Assembly (NCBI GenBank): GCA_913061495.1
Contig: CAJXVG010000009.1
Coordinates: 1 to 34,742, forward strand
Direction of reading: 5' to 3'
Origin: an uncultured Winogradskyella sp.
GTDB lineage: Bacteria > Bacteroidota > Bacteroidia > Flavobacteriales > Flavobacteriaceae
DNA: 34,742 nt
In this document: positions 1 through 6,906 of the stretch, one piece after another
How the letters are laid out: every line of letters begins with the position of its first letter
How positions within the stretch are numbered: position 1 is the first letter of the stretch
The notes under the pieces: model-generated
The model's database searches: none
Seen by the model: only the letters and a program-made list of their open reading frames with translations
What the model was told of the DNA's origin: nothing
Position numbers and translations under genes: made by a program

Positions 1-48
1 TCTACACGTAAGGAGTCGTCGGCAGCGTCAGATGTGTATAAGAGACAG
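1..48 (+). other. Untrimmed Nextera adapter (P5/i5 side)
   Basis: This is artificial sequence. It reads as the tail of the P5 oligo (1-7), an 8-base i5 index GTAAGGAG (8-15), the Nextera read-1 segment (16-29) and the 19-base Tn5 mosaic end (30-48). The arrangement is that of an Illumina Nextera library end, and the index matches a standard one (S505). It should be trimmed and not annotated as a Tn5 or IS50 end. Confidence 0.98.
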
Positions 49-77
49 CAATTAAATAGGTTAAAATCTTTAAGCAG

Positions 78-1232
78 TTAGTTTTGGTTTAACATCTCAT
101 AAGCTTCATCAATAAATGTGTAAAAATCTGGTGAATGTCCATCGCCTTGGGTTTTTGTAATAGTGTGCCCAAGTCTAACCACTATTAAGTCGTCTTCAGG
201 AATCACTATCACCAATTGCCCTAAATGGCCACGCATATAAAAAATCTCTTTGTTTCTGTGATTAGCTAACCACCATCCATAGCCATAAAGATCTGTGGTG
301 CTAAATCGAGGTTTCACGGATTTAGCTACAAAAGAAGAATCTAAAACTTGCTTGCCGTTCCACTTGCCGTGGTCTTTAAATAACTTACCGTAACGTGCAA
401 AATCTTTGGCGTTACTTGCTATACAACAATAAGCTTTTACTAAATCGTGATCCTCACTATCTACTTGCCAAAAGGCTTCATTTTCTGCTCCAAGTGGTTT
501 CCAGAAGCTTTCTTCTAAATAATCGTAAAGTTTTTTACCTGTTGCTTTTTCAATCACCATAGCTAACATCTGTGTATCTCCACTGGCATATTTAAAGCTT
601 TGTCCAGATTCTGTTGCCATTTTTAGCCCATTCATTACTTTAGATAAATCGTCATCAAAATAAGCTCTTGTAGTAATGGATAAAGGTGAGTAGTAGGCTT
701 CGTCCCAATTGGTGCCAGAACTCATGCTAGATAAATCACCAACAGTCATTTTTGCAGCTTTGCCTTCACAAAATGCTGGCAGAAAATCGCAAACAGGTTG
801 GTTTAAACTTTGAATGTGTCCTTGCTGAATAGCCATTTGCATTAAGCCAGAGACATAGCTTTTTGCCATTGAAAAACTGTTGGATTTAGAATCTTCCGTA
901 AAACCATCGTAATAATTTTCAAACCATATACTATCATTTTTTATAATAACATAAGCAATGGTGCCAGAACTTTCATTTAAATCTCTTAAAACTGAGGTTT
1001 CCTTAATGCTGTTGTAATTTTTGTGGTTTGGCCAAGGTTGTGGATTGTTGCTTGCCTCAATAACCCTATTATCAAACTCTTTGTAATCTTCCAAATAAGC
1101 TGTAGAATGCCCTTTCATATAGATGGTTCGTACTGCTTTAATAAGGTAATCGGTGTCAGTGATGTATAATGCTGCAATAAGCACTACAAATAGTACAACT
1201 ATGACTTTAAGCGTGTTTTTTAAAAATTTCAT
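78..1232 (-). CDS. Serine hydrolase, beta-lactamase fold (class C / 6-aminohexanoate-dimer hydrolase type)
   Basis: A 384-aa protein with one N-terminal membrane anchor or uncleaved signal (about residues 7-24), so the catalytic domain is probably extracytoplasmic. Active-site motifs of the family are visible: SMAK at 121-124 (nucleophile Ser121, general base Lys124), the loop around SSMSSG (168-173), YAS at 215-217 in the place of the YxN motif, and HLG at 336-338 in the place of the KTG box. This pattern fits the esterase/amidase branch better than true beta-lactamases, so the substrate is unknown and antibiotic resistance should not be inferred. It is the last gene of the leftward series after ogt, 37 bases away. 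Confidence 0.85.
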   Translation of the reverse strand: MKFLKNTLKVIVVLFVVLIAALYITDTDYLIKAVRTIYMKGHSTAYLEDYKEFDNRVIEASNNPQPWPNHKNYNSIKETSVLRDLNESSGTIAYVIIKNDSIWFENYYDGFTEDSKSNSFSMAKSYVSGLMQMAIQQGHIQSLNQPVCDFLPAFCEGKAAKMTVGDLSSMSSGTNWDEAYYSPLSITTRAYFDDDLSKVMNGLKMATESGQSFKYASGDTQMLAMVIEKATGKKLYDYLEESFWKPLGAENEAFWQVDSEDHDLVKAYCCIASNAKDFARYGKLFKDHGKWNGKQVLDSSFVAKSVKPRFSTTDLYGYGWWLANHRNKEIFYMRGHLGQLVIVIPEDDLIVVRLGHTITKTQGDGHSPDFYTFIDEAYEMLNQN

Positions 1233-1269
1233 TATGTTAGTTTAGGTATTAAATTTAGTTAAAGAGAAA

Positions 1270-1743
1270 TTAAAAAAGTGACTGTTGTTTATTTTTACTT
1301 TCATGGTTTAGTAACCACTGTTTTCTATATAAGCCGCCAGCATAACCCGTTAAACTGCCATCGCTACCAATAACCCTATGGCAAGGTACAATTATCCATA
1401 ATGGGTTTTTACCGTTGGCATTTGCAACAGCTCTTATGGCTTTTGTATCACCAAGCTGTTTAGATAAGTCTAAATAGGAAATAGTTTTGCCAAAAGAAAT
1501 GTTCTGTAATTCTTTCCAAACTTTATTTTGAAATTCTGTTCCTGATGGATTTAACTTTAAATTGAAAGAAGTTAACTCTTTTAAAAAATAAGCATTGAGT
1601 TGTGATGCACAATTTTGAAGGGGTTTTGGGATAGATTCAGATAGCTTTTCAGTAGAATCTACTATTGAAACAGAAGAAATGCCATTATGGTCTCCAATAA
1701 TTTGAGCTGTACCAATCGGTGTTTTGATGGTGCAGGTTTGCAT
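1270..1743 (-). CDS. ogt: Methylated-DNA--protein-cysteine S-methyltransferase
   Basis: A 157-aa suicide repair protein that removes the alkyl group from O6-alkylguanine (and O4-alkylthymine) onto its own cysteine. The hallmark IVPCHRV motif is present with acceptor Cys121, preceded by the RAVANANGKNP segment (about 104-114) that contributes the recognition helix and Asn hinge. The length fits a stand-alone Ogt/MGMT without an Ada regulatory domain. Its ATG overlaps the TAA of the upstream CNNM gene (TAATG), so it is probably translationally coupled to it. Confidence 0.95.
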   Translation of the reverse strand: MQTCTIKTPIGTAQIIGDHNGISSVSIVDSTEKLSESIPKPLQNCASQLNAYFLKELTSFNLKLNPSGTEFQNKVWKELQNISFGKTISYLDLSKQLGDTKAIRAVANANGKNPLWIIVPCHRVIGSDGSLTGYAGGLYRKQWLLNHESKNKQQSLF

Positions 1744-2861
1744 TATTCTTCAGCTTTTTCGTCATCAATAAGTCCGAGGCGTTTGGCACGTACTTCCCAA
1801 CTGCGTCTAGCCAATAACTGAAGATCCGATACATTATCGCTTTCGTCCATAATTTCAAGACCAAGTAGTGTTTCAATAACATCTTCCATAGTTACTAGGC
1901 CACTTACAGAGCCGTACTCATCAACAACTAAAGCCATATGGTTTCGGCTTTCAACTAATTGTTCAAATAACTTCGGAATAGGAATACTTCGGTTAACGAT
2001 TATGATACTTCGTTTAATTTCGGATAAGAGCTTATCTCCATTACCAAGTCCCATTTCCTTAAATACTTCATCTTTTAAGACCAAACCTGTAATATTGTCG
2101 GCATTTTTGGTGTAAACAGGAATTCTTGAAAAACGAATATTAGAATTTTCTTCAAAGAAATCTCTCACGGTCATATTTTCATCTTCGGCTTTCATAACTG
2201 TTCTGGGAGTCATAATATCCTTAGCCAAAACTTCTTTAAAGTTTAGCAAGTTTTTAATGACCTTACTTTCGTTTTCCTCAAAAACACCTTCCTCATGGGC
2301 AATATCTGCCATGGCCGAAAAACTTTCCCGAGTTAAAATACTACCATGACCAGTGCCACCAATGAGCTTTGTGGTGAGTTGAAGTATCCATAAAATTCCT
2401 GTATATTTTAATGGAAAGATTAAGATATTAAGCGCTTTTGAACAAAAATTAGCCAATTTCTTCCAATAGGTTGCTCCAATGGTTTTTGGGATAATTTCTG
2501 AAGCTACTAAGATTAAGATTGTCATAATGGTAGAAACTAAACCAACCATTATATCTTCCGTAAAATTAATACCTAAAACGGTCCGTTGCGTACTGCCGTA
2601 AAGTTCTGCATAAGCTACTTTGGCTTGTACACCAACTAATATTGCACCTACGGTATGTGCAATAGTATTTAAAGTTAGAATAGCAATTAACGGACGATCT
2701 ACATCTTTTTTTAAGGCTTCTAAATTTTCTGCATAACTTTTTCCCTCTTTCTTTTTGAGATTAATAAACGTTGGAGTGATGCTAAGCAATACAGCTTCTA
2801 AAATAGAACATAAAAATGAAAAGAAAATTGAAATTATGGCGTAGAAAATGAGTAAGCCCAT
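1743..2861 (-). CDS. CNNM-domain (DUF21) membrane protein with CBS pair
   Basis: A 372-aa integral membrane protein of the CNNM/CorC (HlyC-like) family, associated with Mg2+/Co2+ homeostasis. The N-terminal DUF21 domain has about four hydrophobic segments (roughly 1-27, 57-80, 103-125 and 135-160). A cytoplasmic CBS pair follows (about 200-340, starting near KDIMTPR and including VDEYGSVSGLVTMEDVIE). The C-terminal CorC_HlyC domain of longer relatives is absent; the protein ends shortly after the second CBS domain. It is not GldE, which carries that extra domain. It lies 29 bases downstream of hemB and overlaps ogt by one base. Confidence 0.88.
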   Translation of the reverse strand: MGLLIFYAIISIFFSFLCSILEAVLLSITPTFINLKKKEGKSYAENLEALKKDVDRPLIAILTLNTIAHTVGAILVGVQAKVAYAELYGSTQRTVLGINFTEDIMVGLVSTIMTILILVASEIIPKTIGATYWKKLANFCSKALNILIFPLKYTGILWILQLTTKLIGGTGHGSILTRESFSAMADIAHEEGVFEENESKVIKNLLNFKEVLAKDIMTPRTVMKAEDENMTVRDFFEENSNIRFSRIPVYTKNADNITGLVLKDEVFKEMGLGNGDKLLSEIKRSIIIVNRSIPIPKLFEQLVESRNHMALVVDEYGSVSGLVTMEDVIETLLGLEIMDESDNVSDLQLLARRSWEVRAKRLGLIDDEKAEE

Positions 2862-2890
2862 TTATTTTTTTGGTTTAAGTTGTTACGAAG

Positions 2891-3880
2891 TTACGAAATC
2901 AATTTTACAACGTCCTTAGCAAAATAGCTTGCAATAATATCTGCACCAGCTCGCTTAATAGAAGTGACTTGTTCCAACATAACAGAATCATGGTCTAACC
3001 ATCCTTTTTCAGCTGCTGCTTTTAGCATGGCATATTCACCTGAAACTTGATAAACAGCTAATGGAACATCAAAAGTATTTTTAATGTCGCGAACAATATC
3101 CAAATAACACAAACCGGGTTTTACCATAACAATATCGGCTCCTTCGTTGATGTCCATTTCGGTTTCCTTAATAGCTTCATCTCTATTGGCAAAGTCCATT
3201 TGGTAGGTTTTTTTATCTTTTGGCACATCTACAATATCTACAGGTGCGGAATCCAAAGCATCTCTAAAAGGACCGTAAAATGCCGAAGCATATTTTGCAG
3301 AGTAACTCATAATGCCAACATCAATTAAGTTAGATTGGTCTAATGCTTCACGAATTCCTAATATTCTACCATCCATCATATCGCTTGGTGCAACGAAATT
3401 AGCGCCAGCTTCTGCGTGTGAAATACTCATTTCGGCTAAGACTTCAACAGTAGCATCGTTTATTATTTTTCCGTTTTCAATTATGCCATCATGTCCGTAA
3501 GATGAAAATGGATCTAAAGCCACATCTGTCATTACCAACATATCAGGGCAAACTTCTTTTACGGTTTTTATGGCACGCTGCATTAATCCGTTTTGGTTTA
3601 AAGCTTCGGTTCCTTTATTGTCTTTTAAGTTATCGTCAACTTTAACAAATAGCAAAACTGATTTTAAGCCCAAGTTCCATAAAGTTTTTACTTCATCTTT
3701 TAGTAGATCCAAGCTATAACGGTAATAATTGGGCATTGAGGTAATTTCTTCCTTAATGCCTTTACCTTCAACTATAAAAAGAGGTACCAAAAAGTCGTTT
3801 GGAGTGATATAAGTTTCTCTTACGAGACTCCGGATAGCTTCGTTGGTTCTTAGTCTTCTATTTCTTCTAATTGGAAACAT
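2891..3880 (-). CDS. hemB: Porphobilinogen synthase (delta-aminolevulinate dehydratase)
   Basis: A 329-aa cytoplasmic enzyme that condenses two 5-aminolevulinate molecules into porphobilinogen. The two Schiff-base lysines are visible in SAKYASAFYGPFRDA (Lys196) and in VMVKPG (Lys254). The metal-site segment reads ALDPFSSYGHDG (about 121-132), without the three-cysteine zinc cluster of animal and yeast enzymes, so a Mg2+-type or zinc-independent enzyme is expected. It lies downstream of hemF in the leftward hem operon, separated by a 52-base gap of AAAGTTA-like repeats. Confidence 0.97.
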   Translation of the reverse strand: MFPIRRNRRLRTNEAIRSLVRETYITPNDFLVPLFIVEGKGIKEEITSMPNYYRYSLDLLKDEVKTLWNLGLKSVLLFVKVDDNLKDNKGTEALNQNGLMQRAIKTVKEVCPDMLVMTDVALDPFSSYGHDGIIENGKIINDATVEVLAEMSISHAEAGANFVAPSDMMDGRILGIREALDQSNLIDVGIMSYSAKYASAFYGPFRDALDSAPVDIVDVPKDKKTYQMDFANRDEAIKETEMDINEGADIVMVKPGLCYLDIVRDIKNTFDVPLAVYQVSGEYAMLKAAAEKGWLDHDSVMLEQVTSIKRAGADIIASYFAKDVVKLIS

Positions 3881-3881
3881 A

Positions 3882-3921
3882 ATTTAAAGTTATAAGTTAA
3901 AAGTATAAAGTTACAAGTTGC
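3882..3921. repeat. Imperfect AAAGTTA-type tandem repeat between hemF and hemB
   Basis: The intergenic stretch consists of short imperfect units such as AAAGTTATAAGTT, AAAAGTATAAAGTT and ACAAGTT. Similar runs are common between genes in Bacteroidota. No function can be read from it; it may be simple slippage-derived filler. Confidence 0.5.
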
Positions 3922-3932
3922 TTACTCTAACT

Positions 3933-4916
3933 CTACACCCATTCTTTTGGATTCTGTAATACCTGTATTAATCGTTTTTCTTCACTACCTTTTTCTGCTT
4001 GATGGTCATAAACCCATTGCACATGTGGAGGTAAACTCATAAGGATGCTTTCTATTCGTCCATTGGTTTTTAACCCAAATAAAGTGCCTTTGTCATGGAC
4101 TAAGTTAAATTCCACATAACGACCACGGCGTATTTCTTGCCAATCGCGTTGCTGTTTTGTGTAATCTAAAGGTTTTCTTTTTTCAACAATTGGAACATAG
4201 GCTTCAAGAAAACTATCACCAACTTCGGTAACAAAATCGTACCAGTTTTGCATAGTCATATCCTCTGTAGCTTTACAATAATCAAAGAACAAACCGCCTA
4301 TACCACGACCTTCATTTCTATGTGCATTGTAAAAATACTCGTCACAACGTGCTTTATATTTTGGATAAAACTCAGGGTTGTGTTTGTCACAAGCTGTTTT
4401 ACAGGTTTGGTGAAAGTGCTTGGCATCTTCGTCAAAAAGATAGTAAGGCGTTAAATCTTGTCCACCTCCAAACCATTGATCTACGATGTTTCCTTTTTGG
4501 TCATACATTTCAAAATAGCGCCAATTGGCATGCACTGTTGGCACCATTGGGTTCTGTGGGTGCAATACTAAACTTAATCCACAGGCAAAAAAATCGGCAT
4601 CCTCTACGCCAAAATATTTCTGCATGCTGTCTGGGAGTTTTCCGTGAACACCAGAAATGTTAACTCCTCCTTTTTCAAAAACATTACCGTTTTCGATAAC
4701 ACGCGTTTTTCCGCCGCCACCTTGGGGTCGTTTCCAAATATCCTCTTTAAATTTTGCTTTGCCATCGATGGCTTCGAGTTTAGAGGTTATAGTGTCTTGT
4801 AAATCGTGTATGTAATTGAAGAATTTATCCTTTATAGACCTCGCAGGTTTTAAAAACCTAGCAGGTCTGTCTAAAATATCAAAGTCAGACTCAAAAATTT
4901 CTGAAATATTACTCAT
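3933..4916 (-). CDS. hemF: Alternative HemF product from an internal ATG
   Basis: This is the same frame as the RAYT-HemF ORF but starting at the last in-frame ATG before the HemF domain (4916-4914, residue 171 of the fusion). An AGGA stretch lies eight bases upstream. The product would be 327 aa: about 15 residues from the RAYT C-terminus, 12 encoded by the REP, then complete HemF. Start choice is an inference. No ATG occurs at the usual HemF start, where the codon is ATA (4833-4835). Confidence 0.45.
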   Translation of the reverse strand: MSNISEIFESDFDILDRPARFLKPARSIKDKFFNYIHDLQDTITSKLEAIDGKAKFKEDIWKRPQGGGGKTRVIENGNVFEKGGVNISGVHGKLPDSMQKYFGVEDADFFACGLSLVLHPQNPMVPTVHANWRYFEMYDQKGNIVDQWFGGGQDLTPYYLFDEDAKHFHQTCKTACDKHNPEFYPKYKARCDEYFYNAHRNEGRGIGGLFFDYCKATEDMTMQNWYDFVTEVGDSFLEAYVPIVEKRKPLDYTKQQRDWQEIRRGRYVEFNLVHDKGTLFGLKTNGRIESILMSLPPHVQWVYDHQAEKGSEEKRLIQVLQNPKEWV

Positions 4917-5426
4917 ATGTGAGGTCCTAAAGTTTTTCAAATCATCAAAAAGACTAACAACGTAATCTTTACTGTGCTGGGATATTATTCTTGATTTTGA
5001 AAAATATGATCTGTAAGAGGAATATTCATACGTTTCAAAATCTTCAACAATTTTATGGTTTTCAGGATTTTTGTGAATATATAAAATGAGTTTTTTTAGG
5101 TAATCTTCATCCTCGATTCTTTTTCTCTTAAATGGTCTTTCCAGCAAAGCTCCAGTTCTAGAATTTTGTTTATTATAAGCTTTTGTGTAAGCATTAAATA
5201 AATTTGAAAACGCTTGATTCACTTCTTTTGTTTCAGCAGCAACTTCAACTGCAAAATGAAAATGATTGTTGAGTAGGCAGTAGGAGAGAATATTGATTTT
5301 AGGTAAAAGGTATTTCTCTACTAGTTTCAAAAAATAAGACATATTATCTCCATTTTTGAAAATCACAGTACTGTCTATGCCTCTGTTATATATGTGATAA
5401 TAATGTCCTTTTTCTAATTTTTCCAT
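3933..5426 (-). CDS. hemF: RAYT (REP-associated Y1 transposase) fused in frame to oxygen-dependent coproporphyrinogen III oxidase HemF
   Basis: One uninterrupted 497-codon frame joins two unrelated proteins. Residues 1 to about 185 are a REP-associated tyrosine transposase (IS200-like Y1 fold): HIYNRG near the N-terminus, the HUH metal motif as HFH (His55, His57), and the probable catalytic Tyr116 in YIHKNP. Residues 186-197 are encoded by a palindromic REP element. Residues 198-497 are a full-length HemF (300 aa), which oxidatively decarboxylates coproporphyrinogen III to protoporphyrinogen IX; GGGGKTRVIENG, NEGRGIGGLFFDY and the GRYVEFNLVHDKGT segment are intact. Codon 198, where related HemF proteins start with Met before KDKF, is ATA. 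An internal ATG at 4916 (residue 171) could give a separate 327-aa HemF with a 27-residue leader. Whether the cell makes the fusion, the shorter HemF, or both is not decidable from sequence. The operon position between acetyltransferase and hemB supports HemF as the functional product. Confidence 0.93.
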   Translation of the reverse strand: MEKLEKGHYYHIYNRGIDSTVIFKNGDNMSYFLKLVEKYLLPKINILSYCLLNNHFHFAVEVAAETKEVNQAFSNLFNAYTKAYNKQNSRTGALLERPFKRKRIEDEDYLKKLILYIHKNPENHKIVEDFETYEYSSYRSYFSKSRIISQHSKDYVVSLFDDLKNFRTSHMSNISEIFESDFDILDRPARFLKPARSIKDKFFNYIHDLQDTITSKLEAIDGKAKFKEDIWKRPQGGGGKTRVIENGNVFEKGGVNISGVHGKLPDSMQKYFGVEDADFFACGLSLVLHPQNPMVPTVHANWRYFEMYDQKGNIVDQWFGGGQDLTPYYLFDEDAKHFHQTCKTACDKHNPEFYPKYKARCDEYFYNAHRNEGRGIGGLFFDYCKATEDMTMQNWYDFVTEVGDSFLEAYVPIVEKRKPLDYTKQQRDWQEIRRGRYVEFNLVHDKGTLFGLKTNGRIESILMSLPPHVQWVYDHQAEKGSEEKRLIQVLQNPKEWV

Positions 5427-5504
5427 TTTTTGATTTACGAGTTTCTGAAAAACTTTATAGATTTTTAGTTTTCAGACCTGCGAGGTTTTTAAAACCTGCT
5501 AGGT
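4833..5504 (-). mobile_element. RAYT/REP cassette inserted in the hem operon
   Basis: The inferred inserted segment (672 bases) comprises REP B, a short spacer, the RAYT coding region and REP A. Joining the flanks GAAAGATG and AAGGATAAA restores an AGA-TGA stop for the acetyltransferase that overlaps an ATG-AAG-GAT start for HemF. This is a typical four-base ATGA operon overlap. No target duplication is seen, as expected for Y1 transposases. A nine-base word CTTTATAGA occurs both at the right junction (4830-4838) and inside the cassette (5453-5461). Exact boundaries are inferred and could differ by a few bases. Confidence 0.7.
4837..4869 (-). repeat. REP palindrome, copy A (inside the RAYT-HemF frame)
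   Basis: A 33-base imperfect palindrome. On the minus strand the arms are AGACCTGCTAGGTTTT and a partner differing from a perfect match only in the three central bases, as in REP hairpins with an internal bulge. It matches copy B (5473-5505), read on the opposite strand, at 31 of 33 positions. It encodes the linker RPARFLKPARS of the fusion and ends one codon before the HemF domain. Confidence 0.9.
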
Positions 5505-5505
5505 C
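5473..5505 (+). repeat. REP palindrome, copy B (upstream of RAYT)
   Basis: A 33-base imperfect palindrome beginning CAGACCTGCGAGG on the plus strand, in inverted orientation relative to copy A. The two copies bracket the RAYT gene, the usual arrangement of a RAYT with its cognate REPs. Its left edge on the minus strand coincides with the TGA stop of the acetyltransferase (5504-5506), so the palindrome abuts and partly forms that stop codon. Confidence 0.9.
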
Positions 5506-6043
5506 ATCTTTCATTATATAATTCATAAAGTTCCATATCCAAAGCCATTTCGTTTGGTGGTGTATATTCGTTCAAAAGGGTTTTCTGCCACTTAAAACCA
5601 TTATTTGTAGCCACTTTCACACTCGATAAATTATCTTTATGAGTAATAATTTGAAGTGTTTGCAAGCCTAATTTTTCAAACGCATATCTTGATAGTGCCT
5701 TGATTGCTTTAGAAATTAAACCTTTACCTTCAAAAGTATAGCCTATGGCATATGCAAATTCACCTTGTTTTTTATCCCAATCGAGTTCCTTTAAATAAAT
5801 CAACCCAGCGAGCTCTCTTGTTTCAGATTGTTTCAAAGTGAACAAAAATTCTTCCTTGTTCTCAAACTGTTTCACTTTTGTTTCAACAAACAATTGCGAT
5901 AATGTTGGGTTTAAGTTTTGTTCTAATGTCTTTGGAAAATAACGTTTCAATCGGTCTGAATTCGCCACACAGAAATCACATATTTTCCAAGCGTCACCGT
6001 TATGAACCGGACTGATTTCAAAACCATTGAACTGAGCTAGCAT
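5504..6043 (-). CDS. GNAT-family N-acetyltransferase (RimJ/RimL type)
   Basis: A 179-aa cytoplasmic acyltransferase. The GNAT core is recognisable: the central strand segment ELAGLIYLKEL, the acetyl-CoA pyrophosphate loop around FEGKGLISKAIKAL (about 108-122), and NLSSVKVATNNGFKW near the C-terminus. It resembles RimJ/RimL-like enzymes that acetylate protein N-termini or small amines, but the substrate is unknown. Its start overlaps the end of the upstream EI24-like gene by seven bases, and its stop is merged with REP copy B. Confidence 0.85.
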   Translation of the reverse strand: MLAQFNGFEISPVHNGDAWKICDFCVANSDRLKRYFPKTLEQNLNPTLSQLFVETKVKQFENKEEFLFTLKQSETRELAGLIYLKELDWDKKQGEFAYAIGYTFEGKGLISKAIKALSRYAFEKLGLQTLQIITHKDNLSSVKVATNNGFKWQKTLLNEYTPPNEMALDMELYELYNER

Positions 6044-6810
6044 GTTACGGTGATTTCGTTATGCTTCAAATGATTATCTTTTCTTAGTAATTCTACAGTT
6101 TCCTTTGAAGCAGCCGTTACACTAATTGGTAATACCAAAATAATACCTATTACGGGAATCAATAAAAATAGCATAAAGACAATTCCATTCCCAATAGCGA
6201 TACCTTTATTCTTTCCAACAAAATTGATGCTTTCTCGATATTTAAAATGACGCTCTAACGTATAATCCATATTACCAAAACCTGCATAATAGGCCTGAAC
6301 TAAAAACAATAATACTGTTGAAAATATATTAACAACAGGTATAAATTTTAAGATTAAGATAGGAATTGTAATAAGCAATTCCTTGGTGAGGTTTCTAACA
6401 TTAATACGTATACCTCTCCACAATTGCTCTTTAAAAGAGGTATTGCGATGTTGATGGTTATTGACTCCTGTTAAATGCGCTTCAATTTTTTCTGAAACCG
6501 GACTCATAAATGGTGCAGACAAAGCCATGATAATATGCTTATACAGAATGAGACCAATAGCAATGATTACAATAGCTCCGATAACTGTTGATATAGAAGT
6601 AAAGGTTTCCTTCCCCCAATCCCAAATCCAAATTTTTGCTATGAATCTACCAATATTATCAGACCAACCGTAGGCGGAAAAACCAATAATACTTGCTGTT
6701 AAAACACTGATTAAAATAGGCACAGCGAAATACTTCCAAAGCTTTAATCTGGACATGAGTGCAAACACTCCTGAATATGCTTGTATGCCTTTAAGTATGT
6801 TTTTTAACAT
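6037..6810 (-). CDS. EI24/CysZ-like integral membrane protein
   Basis: A 257-aa protein with about five hydrophobic segments (near residues 28-48, 75-97, 145-175 and 205-235) and the PFMSPVSEKIE motif (about 120-130) typical of the EI24/CysZ family. CysZ is a sulfate permease in gamma-proteobacteria, but flavobacterial members are not shown to transport sulfate. Its place between hemE and hemF is a conserved-looking operon context rather than evidence of function. It overlaps the acetyltransferase gene by seven bases. Confidence 0.75.
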   Translation of the reverse strand: MLKNILKGIQAYSGVFALMSRLKLWKYFAVPILISVLTASIIGFSAYGWSDNIGRFIAKIWIWDWGKETFTSISTVIGAIVIIAIGLILYKHIIMALSAPFMSPVSEKIEAHLTGVNNHQHRNTSFKEQLWRGIRINVRNLTKELLITIPILILKFIPVVNIFSTVLLFLVQAYYAGFGNMDYTLERHFKYRESINFVGKNKGIAIGNGIVFMLFLLIPVIGIILVLPISVTAASKETVELLRKDNHLKHNEITVTC

Positions 6811-6820
6811 AATTACCTAC

Positions 6821-6904
6821 GTCATTGCGAATCAAGCTTTTTTGCTTGATGTGGCAATCTGTTTATTGATGAGATTACCACGTCACTACGTTCCTCGTAA
6901 TGAC
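6821..6904. repeat. Dispersed palindromic repeat pair between hemE and the EI24-like gene
   Basis: The 84-base element has inverted ends GTCATTGCGA and TCGTAATGAC (one mismatch). It contains an internal hairpin (ATCAAGC, T-rich loop, GCTTGAT, flanked by ATTGC and GCAAT) and a second imperfect hairpin (TTACCACG and CGTTCCTCGTAA region). The motif GTCATTGCGA with its GTGGCAATCT partner is typical of interspersed repeats in Bacteroidota. It fills nearly all of the hemE-EI24 gap and ends two bases from the hemE stop codon. It belongs to a different family from the REPs around RAYT. Confidence 0.8.
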
Positions 6905-6906
6905 AG

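Noticed and set aside
30-48. Tn5/IS50 mosaic end suggesting a composite transposon, with the mate at 34692-34710
   Set aside because: The flanking index and primer sequences show that both are Nextera library adapters.
78-1232. Class C beta-lactamase conferring resistance
   Set aside because: The YxN and KTG motifs are replaced by YAS and HLG, pointing to the esterase/amidase branch.
4248-4663. Plus-strand ORFs opposite hemF
   Set aside because: They are shadow frames of a strongly conserved minus-strand gene, and the same applies to similar frames opposite hemCD, hemE, hemA, pepO and others.
3933-5426. RAYT-HemF fusion as an assembly chimera
   Set aside because: Both flanks keep the expected hem operon order, the cassette has REPs at both edges, and excision restores a natural gene overlap. 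A chimera would not give this. Read-level checking is still worthwhile.
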